Of a DNA stretch of 64,000 nt, positions 27,847 to 36,894 are shown piece after piece. The stretch spans positions 1-64,000 of the forward strand of contig NZ_QOVK01000006.1 of assembly GCF_004104075.1 (NCBI RefSeq), given 5' to 3'. The notes under the pieces are model-generated. The model made no database searches, was not told the origin of the DNA, and saw only the letters and a list, made by a program, of their open reading frames with translations. Each line of letters opens with the position of its first letter. Within the stretch, counting starts at the first letter, position 1. The DNA is from Leeuwenhoekiella polynyae. GTDB taxonomy: Bacteria; Bacteroidota; Bacteroidia; Flavobacteriales; Flavobacteriaceae. A program made the translations under genes and the position numbers.

Positions 27847-29340
27847 ATGAAATATTTCAGTTTGAAAAAGGCTTTTTCAGCATTGATTTTTGTTGTTGTT
27901 TTAAGCGCTTCTCAGTCTTATGCTCAGGAGTATGTTCCGGTTCTCACCCTTGAAGACCGTCTTGAAGAAATGAGTGACCACAATGTAGCTTACCAATGGT
28001 CTGAAATGGCAATAATCGCCACCGCAAACGATACTGATCGTATCGCTCCAAGACCTACGGTTACTTCAAGATTTTTGGCGTTGATTTTTGTTGCTGTTTT
28101 TGACGCATGGTCTGTCTTTGACGATGCGGCAATACCGGTTTATCTAGAAGACTATGATAAATTTCCGAAAGAAGAGCAAACCTTAAGCAATAAGGAAAAG
28201 GCCATAAGCTATGCTGCTTATCACGCATTAAAAGAATATTATCCCTACGACAGCCTTCAATACAAGAAGTTTATGCTTCATTTGGGGTATGATCCTAATG
28301 ACGACGCTACAGATCCTACTACACCTGCAGGAATAGGTAATCTGGCTGCAAAGACAACGATTAAAGCCCGTCATAATGACGGGGCTAATCAATATGGTGA
28401 AGTTGAAGGATTTCCGAAACCGTATTCAGATTATAGCAATTACCAGCCTGTAAATACGGTAGATCAGTTAAACGATTACGACCGCTGGCAACCAAAATAT
28501 TTCACCCGGGAAACCGGCGAAAAATTTGCTCCTTCATGTTTGACACCTTATTGGCAGCTGGTTGAACCCATCGCCCTCAGAACTGCAGATCAGTTTAGAC
28601 CGGGACCACCACCTAAAGTCGGTTCAGAACAACTTCAAAAGGAAGTGGAAGAGGTGGTTGAATTGCAAGCTAACCTTACAGATGAAGAACGGGCGCTTGT
28701 AGAATTTATGCGTGATGGTCCACAGTCTGTACAGCAGGCAGGCCACTGGTTGAAGTTTGCGCAAAAGGTTTCTCAACGAGACAATCACAATCTGGATGAA
28801 GATGTAAAAATGTTTTTTGCCAATCAGGTAACGGCAATGGATGCGTTTATTGCTTCCTGGGATTCTAAAATGTTTTACGATTCGGCAAGACCTTTTGCTT
28901 TAGTGCATCATTATTTTAAAGACAAAGAGATTAAAGGCTGGAAAGGCCCGGGTCTTGGTACCGGAATCATCAAAGGTGAAGACTGGCGTCCCTATTCACC
29001 AGCGGCTTTTCTCTGCCCTCCGTTTCCCAGTTATACCTCGGGTCACAGCACGATAAGCGGTGCCTGCGCTGAACTTTTAAAGTTATGGACCGGTAGTGAT
29101 TATCTCGACGTAAAGGTAGAATTAGTTCCCGGTGCTCTAACGGAGCCTCAGGCATTGGGAGAACCCATCGTACTTGATTTTCCCACTTTTACTCAGGCTG
29201 CAGAAATGGCCGGAATCTCACGGGTTATGGGTGGCTATCATATTCAGGCAGATAATATTGCAGGTTTAGAACTGGGGCGTGCAGTTGCGCATCAGGTTTG
29301 GGACTTTTACAATTATCATACAGGACAATCAAATCAATAA
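27847..29340 (+). CDS. PAP2-superfamily vanadium-haloperoxidase-like protein, secreted
   Basis: 497 residues with a signal peptide (cleavage near SYAQ, 27). The vanadate/phosphate-binding signature of vanadium haloperoxidases and acid phosphatases is complete: Lys341-x6-Arg348-Pro349 (KMFYDSARP), a PSYTSGH version of PSGH with His400, and Ser458-Arg459-x5-His465-x3-Asp469 (SRVMGGYHIQAD). Such proteins oxidise halides with H2O2 when loaded with vanadate, or act as phosphatases. Sequence alone does not decide between these. The gene lies between a VCBS lipoprotein and a GH10 xylanase 14 bases downstream, so it belongs to the same transcription unit. Confidence 0.85.
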   Translation: MKYFSLKKAFSALIFVVVLSASQSYAQEYVPVLTLEDRLEEMSDHNVAYQWSEMAIIATANDTDRIAPRPTVTSRFLALIFVAVFDAWSVFDDAAIPVYLEDYDKFPKEEQTLSNKEKAISYAAYHALKEYYPYDSLQYKKFMLHLGYDPNDDATDPTTPAGIGNLAAKTTIKARHNDGANQYGEVEGFPKPYSDYSNYQPVNTVDQLNDYDRWQPKYFTRETGEKFAPSCLTPYWQLVEPIALRTADQFRPGPPPKVGSEQLQKEVEEVVELQANLTDEERALVEFMRDGPQSVQQAGHWLKFAQKVSQRDNHNLDEDVKMFFANQVTAMDAFIASWDSKMFYDSARPFALVHHYFKDKEIKGWKGPGLGTGIIKGEDWRPYSPAAFLCPPFPSYTSGHSTISGACAELLKLWTGSDYLDVKVELVPGALTEPQALGEPIVLDFPTFTQAAEMAGISRVMGGYHIQADNIAGLELGRAVAHQVWDFYNYHTGQSNQ

Positions 29341-29354
29341 ATACCAAAAGAAAC

Positions 29355-30434
29355 ATGCAAAACACAGCACCTGTTTACTCCGCATTCATGATTTTATGTT
29401 TAACCCTTTTTACGGGATGTGTCTCAGAACTAACAGAGGAAAAAGGACTTAAAGATTATAGTTCATTTTCCGTTGGTGGAGCTGTCGAAATCAGACAGGT
29501 GCTGCAGGATAGCATGCTAGAATCCATTATACAGGAAAATTTCAACAGTATTACTGCCACATCAGATATGAAAATGTATGCTATTGCGCCTCAGGATAGC
29601 GTTTACAACTGGGATAGAGCCGATAGTCTGGTTGATTTTAGTCAAAAGAACGACTTGCGCCTTTTTGGTCATACCCTGGTGTGGCATTCGGGTACGCCCA
29701 GATGGGTTTTCCAAAAAGGAGTTGAAGACAGCCTCTGGTTGGGTGATTTTCTTAAAAGCTATATTCAGGATTATGTAGGCCGTTATAAAGGTAAAGTCGC
29801 AGCCTGGGACGTAGTTAATGAAGGTTTTGACACGCAGGGCGGTGAATTCCGAAAAACACTTTGGTATAATACCTTAGGTAAAGAATATATAGCAAAAGCT
29901 TTTAGATATGCGCACGAGGCAGACCCTGAGGCTGAGTTGTTTTACAACGATTTTAATCTGGAACGGGATACTGCAAAACTCAATGGCGTACTCAAAATGG
30001 TTGAAGAACTCAAAGCAGACCATGTACCCATTACCGGTCTCGGCGTCCAAATGCATTTGCGTATGGACATTCCTGATAGTCTCATACGCGAGAGTGTGCG
30101 CAAAATGGCGGCTACAGGTCTGAAAATTCATTTTTCTGAACTGGACATTATTTTCAATAGACACGATGATACCCGTGGAGGAGGAGAGCAACTCTACAGC
30201 AGAGTCACTCCGGAAATGTTGGAGGAACAGGCAAAAAAGTACGAGACTGTAGCAACGATTTATAGAGAAGAAGTGCCTGCTGACCAACAATTTGGTATTA
30301 CCTTTTGGGATTTTACAGATCGCGATACGTGGATCAATCCATTTTTTGAATTAAAGGACTGGCCTACAATTTATAATAGTGAGCTAGAGCCAAAACCGGC
30401 GTATTATGGATTTAGAAAAGGTTTGACAGATTAA
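29355..30434 (+). CDS. GH10 endo-beta-1,4-xylanase, lipoprotein (second copy)
   Basis: 359 residues from the ATG at 29355. This start gives a clean lipoprotein signal (LFTGC, Cys22) and a 14-base gap. An ATG at 29298 would overlap the preceding gene and precede the signal. Catalytic residues are acid/base Glu156 (WDVVNE) and nucleophile Glu262 (HFSELD), with FGHTLVWHSGTP and FWDFTD as family marks. It is a bare GH10 domain without CBM. It differs clearly from the GH10 at 2491-3630, so it is not a recent duplicate. The stop lies 2 bases from that of the convergent HTCS gene. Confidence 0.95.
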   Translation: MQNTAPVYSAFMILCLTLFTGCVSELTEEKGLKDYSSFSVGGAVEIRQVLQDSMLESIIQENFNSITATSDMKMYAIAPQDSVYNWDRADSLVDFSQKNDLRLFGHTLVWHSGTPRWVFQKGVEDSLWLGDFLKSYIQDYVGRYKGKVAAWDVVNEGFDTQGGEFRKTLWYNTLGKEYIAKAFRYAHEADPEAELFYNDFNLERDTAKLNGVLKMVEELKADHVPITGLGVQMHLRMDIPDSLIRESVRKMAATGLKIHFSELDIIFNRHDDTRGGGEQLYSRVTPEMLEEQAKKYETVATIYREEVPADQQFGITFWDFTDRDTWINPFFELKDWPTIYNSELEPKPAYYGFRKGLTD

Positions 30435-30436
30435 AA

Positions 30437-33400
30437 CTATTTTATATCAGTAGGCAATTTTCCAAATTCAGATTTGAAGCATCTCGTGAAATAGGACGGA
30501 GTCGAGAAGCCTACTTTGTAGCCAATCTCGCTAACCGATTCTTCGCCGTTCTCCAGTAATTCTTTTGCTTTTTCCAAACGAATTTTACGAATGAATTCAT
30601 TTGCAGTCTGACCGGTTAATGCTTTGATTTTACGATACAACTGACTTCGGCTTAAATACAGTTCATTCGCGAGATTCTCTACATTAAGCTTAGGATCATC
30701 AATGTTTTTGTAGATGTAATTGATCACTTTGGCTATAAATTTTTTATCTATAGATGTACTGTTTGCCTTTAAATCGGCAGTACTCAATTCACTAAAATAT
30801 TTTGTAAACAGTTTTTGTCTGTTTTCAATAAGTTGTTTGAGTTGAGAGCGTACAATTTTAATATTAAAAGGCTTGTTGATATATGCATCAGCACCCGCAT
30901 CAAGTCCGGCAAGCCAATCGTCTGTTTGTGCTTTTGCGGTAAGCATAAGCACAGGAATGTGACTGGTTTTAATATCTCTTTTAAGCCTTCTGCAAAATTC
31001 AACACCATCCATTTGAGGCATCAGAACATCGGTAAGAATAACATCTGGAATAATTTTTAGTGCCTGTTCAAGACCTTCTTCTCCATTGATGGCCTCAACA
31101 ACTTTATAGTAATCTTTCAATTGCTCTTTTAAATACGTGCGTAGTTCAAAGTTATCTTCAATGATCAGGAGGGTATTAGGCTTTTCAGGCTCATTTTCAG
31201 GAGGATTTTTTGTTACGCTATCCTGTGGTAATTCGATCATAGAATCTTCTGTTTCCTGTTCAGGAATAAGTTCAGATGTACTTAATAGTTCAGAACTATC
31301 AAAATGTTCTTTGCCAAGTGCCAGATAGATTTTAAAGGTTGTGCCTTGATTTACTTTACTGCTCACCTCAATCTTACCTTTATTCATGATTAAAAAACTG
31401 CGTACTACTTCAAGACCTATACCAGTACCACCATAATACTGTTTATTCATTCCTTCAACCTGATAAAAAGGATCAAAAACTTTCTCAATTTCTTTTTTGG
31501 GAATTCCAAAACCAGTGTCTTCAACCTGAATCTCAAGAGCTTCAACCGGACTTTCAAAAGAAATTTCAGGTAATATTATAGGCTCTTCGGTGCGTTTGAG
31601 AGAGACAGAGACCAAGCCATTATCTGGAGTCGCTTTAAATGCATTTGAAAGTAAATTAAATATTATTTTTTCTAACATGCCGGGGTCAGCATAAACGCTC
31701 AGATCGTCTTCTTCAGAAGTTACCTCGAGGGCAATATTACGTTGATAGGCTTCTTCTTTAAAATGAGCAACAATGTTTTCGCAGAAGGGAGTAATGGTAA
31801 TTTTTTCAACCTTTATGACGGTTTTTTTAAACTGAAGTTTTCTAAAATCCATCAGCTCGTTAATCAAACGAATTAAGCGTTCTGTATTGCGAAAGATACT
31901 TCTGTGCTTTGCAGCTATTTCCTTCGGGAATGTATAGGTTTTAGTAGTGATTATATCTTCAATAGGATTTTTAATAAGCGTTAAAGGAGTGCGAAACTCA
32001 TGAGAGATATTCGTAAAAAACTGAAGCTTTCTGTTATTTAATTCTTCTTCCTGCTGGCGTTTGTCACGTTCATATTGAATCAGGCGTTTTTCGGCGATTC
32101 TATTTTGAGTAAATGTATAGGCGAAATAGGCCAAAATAATAATGATTACAATATAAAGTGTTATTGCCCAAGTCTGTTTATACCAGGGGTGAAGTATTGT
32201 AATCGCTAAGGCGATAGGGTCTTGAGTCCAAAAGCCATCATTATTTGCTGCTTTAACTTTAAAGGTGTAATTACCAGCAGGGATATTTGTATATGTTGCA
32301 CTTTTAGTATTGCCTACATAATTCCAAGAGTTATCAAAGCCTTCAAGAATATAGGCATAGCTATTATCTGAGGGTCTTGTAAAATCTATAGAAGCATAAT
32401 CAATGGTAAAGACAGATTGATCAGGTTTAAGAGTAAGTTTATCTGTAGAAAATAAGACCTCATTTAAAGGAGAGTCTTCGGTTTTTGGACCTACTTTTTC
32501 GTTAAAAAGGCGTAACTCAGAAAAATAGAGGGAAGGTTGCTGAAGATTTATGTTTAAAACAGTAGGGTTAAAAAAATTAATCCCATTATAGCTTCCAAAA
32601 TACAGCATATCCTTGCTGCTTTTTAATACCGAATTGTTGTGAAAATCATTAGCAAGAAGTCCATCATTTGCGGTGTAATTTATGACTTCATTATTTTCCG
32701 GGTTAAATTTGGAAATACCGTTATTTCCGGCTAACCAGATCATGCCTTGTGAATCACTTATTATCGATGCGATTGTTTGTTTTTCTATTTGATCCTGAAA
32801 CCATTTATAAGAGTTTGACTTGACGTCATACTTAAATAACCCTCCGCCATCTGTCCCGATCCATACATTTTCCTGAGCATCCATGTATAGCGATAAAATG
32901 TAATACTGTAAATCATTGCTCTGCTTGGCAGCATACATTTCTTTATTTTTTGATTCTACTTTGTAACCGTTTGCCTCTTTTTTTACAGTAAATAACCCTT
33001 TTGTGGTACCTACCCAGAGCAGGTCATTCTTATCTATTAATATTTTCCGCACATCACAATTAGCAATACCGGCATTGCTAAACACTTCACTGTTAAGCCT
33101 AGTAAATTTAGAAGTCTTTGGGTCAAATGTTTGCAGCCCGGCATTAAAGGTGCCTATGTAGATCGTTCCCTGAGAGTCTTCGGCAAAACAGATAGTACTT
33201 CTGGAAGCCAAACCATCTTCATTTGTGTAATTTTTAAATCTGGAGCTTCCTTTTTTAAGGAAAAAGATCCCTGCATTCCAAGAGCCCGCCCATAAATTTT
33301 TCTTACTGTCAAAAAACAGGGTTTGTATATCACCGGTGGACAAACCTTTGGCAATGGGATTATTAGGATCAATTAAATGGGTAAAGTGTTGCGCTTTCTT

Positions 33401-34570
33401 GTTTAAAACATCAATCCCGCCACCATCCATACTAATCCATAATCTGGAATCCTCATCTTCGAGAATTCCGGTAACTGAGCCATCTTGTAAAGACTCCTTT
33501 TTATAAGGAATGCTTTCAATATCTTTAAATCGATCAAAATCAGGGTCATAAAAACTGATGCCATCACTGTAATAACCTATCCAAACACGTTGATCTTTAT
33601 CTACAAAAAGGCTCCAGATCGAGTTAGATTGTATGAGATTATCTCCAAATTTGCTTTGCGTATAATTGTCTATTAATTCGCCTTCCTGGTTGAGAATAAA
33701 AAGTCCGTCATTTTCAGTACCTACTAGAATTTTACCCCGATCAATTTCAACTATAGAAAGAATACGTTTGTTTGTGATGGGCAACTCCCGGTAATTGTAA
33801 ACTTTTTCATTTAAATCAAGCCGAAATAAGCCGTGGCTATAGGTACCTATCCAAAGATTACCATCAGAGTCTTTGCATAATTTGCTAATGTGATAGGGTA
33901 TACGGGATTTTTTTTTGTTTAAAATGAATTCACTGCGATCAATTTGCCCAGTCTGGTCATTGTACTCAAAAAGCCCGAGAGAAGTTCCCAGATAGATATT
34001 AGACTGGGCGATCTCAATACTATTAATACGCAGCCAGTCATTATTAATAGGAGTTCTAAAAGGTATCGATGTAATCTTTCCTGTAGGGATATCTACCTCA
34101 TAAACTCCATTATTGTGAGAGCCTACGATGAGTGTATTTTCTTCGAGACTCTCAATACAATGAATGGCAAATGGCTTTTCTGTATCTGAAGTTTTAAGGC
34201 TTATGTTTTCAAAATCATCGGTTTCGGGCCGGTATCGGTTTAAGCCTTTTTCAGTACCCAACCAGATGTTTCCAGTTGAATCTGTATAAATTGCATGAAC
34301 CAATGAGCTACTTAATGATTGCTCATCTTTCCAGCTCTCTTTATATGCAGTAAAAGTGCTTCCGTCAAACTTATACAAACCAGCACCATAAGTAGAAAAC
34401 CAGAGAAAGCCGTTGGTGTCCTGAGCAAATGCAGTCACTGCACGCTGAACCGGTAGGTTTTTCACCTCGGTAAATTTAAGTTTCTCCTCTAAGTCCTGAG
34501 CTGACAGGACTGTAAAAGTTGCTGTTAAAAGCAAGAAGAATATAATAATGAATCGATTAAATATCATCAT
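30437..34570 (-). CDS. Hybrid two-component system (sensor kinase-response regulator-AraC)
   Basis: 1377 residues in one chain: signal peptide (to about 24), two-component-regulator propeller repeats forming the periplasmic sensor (about 30-700, recurring G-LW-GT motifs), a Y_Y_Y domain (about 705-790), a membrane segment (about 797-820), HisKA with phospho-acceptor His857 in NISHEFRTP, HATPase_c (about 905-1025, GGTGIGLEV), a receiver with Asp1181 in LTDVLMPQ, and an AraC-type HTH (about 1270-1377). Such proteins bind a specific oligosaccharide in the periplasm and activate nearby utilisation operons. It is divergent from the 12-gene enzyme operon starting at 34960, the obvious target. A linear xylo-oligosaccharide is the likely ligand by context. 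Confidence 0.96.
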   Translation of the reverse strand: MMIFNRFIIIFFLLLTATFTVLSAQDLEEKLKFTEVKNLPVQRAVTAFAQDTNGFLWFSTYGAGLYKFDGSTFTAYKESWKDEQSLSSSLVHAIYTDSTGNIWLGTEKGLNRYRPETDDFENISLKTSDTEKPFAIHCIESLEENTLIVGSHNNGVYEVDIPTGKITSIPFRTPINNDWLRINSIEIAQSNIYLGTSLGLFEYNDQTGQIDRSEFILNKKKSRIPYHISKLCKDSDGNLWIGTYSHGLFRLDLNEKVYNYRELPITNKRILSIVEIDRGKILVGTENDGLFILNQEGELIDNYTQSKFGDNLIQSNSIWSLFVDKDQRVWIGYYSDGISFYDPDFDRFKDIESIPYKKESLQDGSVTGILEDEDSRLWISMDGGGIDVLNKKAQHFTHLIDPNNPIAKGLSTGDIQTLFFDSKKNLWAGSWNAGIFFLKKGSSRFKNYTNEDGLASRSTICFAEDSQGTIYIGTFNAGLQTFDPKTSKFTRLNSEVFSNAGIANCDVRKILIDKNDLLWVGTTKGLFTVKKEANGYKVESKNKEMYAAKQSNDLQYYILSLYMDAQENVWIGTDGGGLFKYDVKSNSYKWFQDQIEKQTIASIISDSQGMIWLAGNNGISKFNPENNEVINYTANDGLLANDFHNNSVLKSSKDMLYFGSYNGINFFNPTVLNINLQQPSLYFSELRLFNEKVGPKTEDSPLNEVLFSTDKLTLKPDQSVFTIDYASIDFTRPSDNSYAYILEGFDNSWNYVGNTKSATYTNIPAGNYTFKVKAANNDGFWTQDPIALAITILHPWYKQTWAITLYIVIIIILAYFAYTFTQNRIAEKRLIQYERDKRQQEEELNNRKLQFFTNISHEFRTPLTLIKNPIEDIITTKTYTFPKEIAAKHRSIFRNTERLIRLINELMDFRKLQFKKTVIKVEKITITPFCENIVAHFKEEAYQRNIALEVTSEEDDLSVYADPGMLEKIIFNLLSNAFKATPDNGLVSVSLKRTEEPIILPEISFESPVEALEIQVEDTGFGIPKKEIEKVFDPFYQVEGMNKQYYGGTGIGLEVVRSFLIMNKGKIEVSSKVNQGTTFKIYLALGKEHFDSSELLSTSELIPEQETEDSMIELPQDSVTKNPPENEPEKPNTLLIIEDNFELRTYLKEQLKDYYKVVEAINGEEGLEQALKIIPDVILTDVLMPQMDGVEFCRRLKRDIKTSHIPVLMLTAKAQTDDWLAGLDAGADAYINKPFNIKIVRSQLKQLIENRQKLFTKYFSELSTADLKANSTSIDKKFIAKVINYIYKNIDDPKLNVENLANELYLSRSQLYRKIKALTGQTANEFIRKIRLEKAKELLENGEESVSEIGYKVGFSTPSYFTRCFKSEFGKLPTDIK

Positions 34571-34959
34571 AATTAGGGTAAGCTTATGTAGATTAAAATA
34601 AATTTAATTTTCAGTTTTGAAATGACTTTTTAATGGTATAAGTTGGATCGACTGACTTAAAGTAATCAGACTTAAATCTTTCTAATCAAATGTAGTCCCT
34701 ATTCATAGTATTTTAAGAAAGCTACAAGTGCCTAATTATTTTCACTAAAACTTGTTTTCTATCCAACTATTTTTAAATAATGAAGGTATTCATTGCTTAT
34801 GTATAAATATTTGATAAAAATTTTTAGAAATAAAATTTAAAAAACAAGTTCATAAATGTAATCGCAACACTTTTCGTAATTTACACATTTTAGACTTATA
34901 GTCTTTTAAACCATTTGATAAATTTATAGTCTAAGTTTCACAAACCAAGTTTAAAATTT
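34571..34959. promoter_or_regulatory. Divergent regulatory region, HTCS gene and GH97-led enzyme operon
   Basis: 389 AT-rich bases with no coding sequence. The only clear symmetrical element is AGACT-TAT-AGTCT at 34892-34904, with its half TTATAGTCT repeated at 34924-34932, 28 bases downstream. TAAGTTTC at 34932-34939 is a near match to the -7 consensus. The position just before the operon suits binding sites for the AraC domain of the HTCS. Confidence 0.5.
34892..34932. promoter_or_regulatory. Palindrome plus repeated half-site, candidate HTCS binding site
   Basis: AGACTTATAGTCT (34892-34904) is a perfect 5-bp-arm palindrome around TAT. TTATAGTCT occurs at 34896-34904 and again at 34924-34932, with starts 28 bases (under three helical turns) apart. 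It ends 27 bases before the GH97 ATG. Assignment to the HTCS is inference from position. Confidence 0.4.
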
Positions 34960-36891
34960 ATGAAAAACACGCTTTCCATCTTTTTTATATGCGTTAGTAT
35001 AACCCTTTTTTCTCAAAAGGAGCAAATAAGTGGACCTGATAATAAGCTTCAACTCAGCGTAGAATTGGTTAATGCTAAGCCGGTGTATTCGGTTAGTTAT
35101 GAAAATATTCTTGTAATTGAGAACGCACCTTTAGGCTTTACTACAAATGAAGGGGATTTCAGCAAAGATTTGGTTTTTGTTGAAGCTGTAAAGGATGCCC
35201 TTACTAAAACCTACGTTCAGGACAAAATAAAGCAGTCTCATGTTACTTATAAAGCTAACACACTTCGCTACACGGTAAAGGATTCTAAAGACCGTCAGTT
35301 TTCTGTTTTATTTCAGGTGAGCGATAACGATATTGCATTTCGGTACGAAATTTCAAAATGGGGAGATACCCGCGTTATTGTGGTGGAGCGAGAGCGTACC
35401 GGTTTTAATTTTCCCGAGGAGACCACCTCTTTTCTATCTAATGTGATGCGCCCGATGACCGGTTTTGCACGTACGGCACCCAGTTATGAGTCGGCTTACC
35501 GGGCAGATCAACCCCTAATCGAACAAAAAGCTCTCGGAGGTTATGTGTTTCCGGGATTGTTTAAAGTAAAAAATGAATTCTGGGTACTGCTCTCTGAAAC
35601 CGGTGTGCGTAGTCTGTATCCGGCTTCGCATCTTAGTTCCTATGAAGACGGAACTTTTTACGTAGAATACCCTAGTGAAAAGGAAAATAATGGTTTCGGC
35701 AGTAGTGGCGCGCAACTGGGTTTGCCAGGAGTTACTCCCTGGCGTACCATCACGGTTGGCAAAAGCCTAAAACCTATTGTAGAAACGACTATTCCCTGGG
35801 ATGTGGTTGAACCCCTTTACGAGCCTTCACAGGATTATGAATATGGTAAAGGCAGCTGGAGCTGGATTATCTGGCAGGATGCCAGTATGAATTATGACGA
35901 CCAGAAAGCGTATATCGATCTGGCAGCAGCGATGGATTTTAAATACATCCTCATCGATGCCTGGTGGGACGAGCGTATAGGTTATGAGAAAATGAAAGAA
36001 CTCATTGATTACGCGGCTTCTAAAGATGTAGGTGTTTTTCTGTGGTACAATTCAAATGGCATTGTCAACGATGCTTTTCAGACTCCGCTTAATAAAATGA
36101 ACACCTCGATTGAGCGTAAACAAGAAATGAAATGGCTTAAAGAAGCCGGAGTCAAAGGGCTTAAGGTTGACTTTTTTGGAGGAGATAAGCAGGAAACCAT
36201 GCGCCTGTATGAAGATATTCTCTCGGATGCGAATGATTACGGATTGATGATCGTGTTTCACGGAACCACCCTACCGCGCGGTTGGGAGCGTATGTACCCC
36301 AATTTTGTGGGGAGTGAGGCTGTGGTAGCTTCAGAAATGCTGGTATTTGTTGAGGATGTGCGTAAAAAAGAAGCCTATAACGCGAGCATGCATCCTTTTA
36401 TACGCAATGCTGTGGCGAGTATGGAGTTTGGTGGAGTAGTTCTCAATGATTATTTGAATAGAGGAAATGAATCCGGGCAAAAACGCCTGACCACTGATGC
36501 ATTTCAATTGGCTACCGGGGTTTTGTTCCAAAATCCGTTGCAGTTCCTAGCACTAACCCCAAATAATCTGGATGATGCGCCAAAGTTTGAATTGGATTTC
36601 CTAAAAAAACTACCAACCACCTGGGATGAAACCCAATTTATAGATGGCTATCCCGGTATGTTTTCGGTACTGGCAAGACGTCATGCAGATACCTGGTATG
36701 TGGCGGGCATTAATGCCGAAGCAGAGCCTAAAAAACTGAGTTTGGACCTTCCTTTTTTAGCAGGCAAAACCGTCACGCTCATCAATGATAAAAATTCGGA
36801 AACCTTCACCAAAAAGATAACGATTCCAAAAAGTGGAAAGTTGGCATTAACCATTCAGCCTGGAGGTGGATTTACACTTGTAAATGACTAG
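34960..36891 (+). CDS. GH97 glycosidase, retaining (alpha-galactosidase-like)
   Basis: 643 residues with a short signal peptide (to about 19). The fold order fits GH97: an N-terminal beta-super-sandwich (about 25-270), a TIM barrel (WSWIIWQDASMNYDDQ, YILIDAWWDE), and a C-terminal beta domain. GLKVDFFGGDKQ places an Asp (residue 404) where retaining members have the nucleophile; inverting SusB-type alpha-glucosidases lack it. Characterised retaining members are alpha-galactosidases, so removal of alpha-galactose from xylan side chains is a reasonable guess. It is the first gene of the enzyme operon; the next gene starts 3 bases after its stop. A second GH97 is at 50704-52650. Confidence 0.92.
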   Translation: MKNTLSIFFICVSITLFSQKEQISGPDNKLQLSVELVNAKPVYSVSYENILVIENAPLGFTTNEGDFSKDLVFVEAVKDALTKTYVQDKIKQSHVTYKANTLRYTVKDSKDRQFSVLFQVSDNDIAFRYEISKWGDTRVIVVERERTGFNFPEETTSFLSNVMRPMTGFARTAPSYESAYRADQPLIEQKALGGYVFPGLFKVKNEFWVLLSETGVRSLYPASHLSSYEDGTFYVEYPSEKENNGFGSSGAQLGLPGVTPWRTITVGKSLKPIVETTIPWDVVEPLYEPSQDYEYGKGSWSWIIWQDASMNYDDQKAYIDLAAAMDFKYILIDAWWDERIGYEKMKELIDYAASKDVGVFLWYNSNGIVNDAFQTPLNKMNTSIERKQEMKWLKEAGVKGLKVDFFGGDKQETMRLYEDILSDANDYGLMIVFHGTTLPRGWERMYPNFVGSEAVVASEMLVFVEDVRKKEAYNASMHPFIRNAVASMEFGGVVLNDYLNRGNESGQKRLTTDAFQLATGVLFQNPLQFLALTPNNLDDAPKFELDFLKKLPTTWDETQFIDGYPGMFSVLARRHADTWYVAGINAEAEPKKLSLDLPFLAGKTVTLINDKNSETFTKKITIPKSGKLALTIQPGGGFTLVND

Positions 36892-36894
36892 AAC

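Noticed and set aside
34855-34871. GTAATCGCAACAC as another LacI-type operator
   Set aside because: Only a short part of the core matches and the palindrome is absent.
34960-36891. GH97 as evidence for a starch (SusB) locus
   Set aside because: The VKVDFF motif puts an Asp nucleophile where retaining, alpha-galactosidase-type GH97 enzymes have it, and no amylase or starch-binding genes are present.
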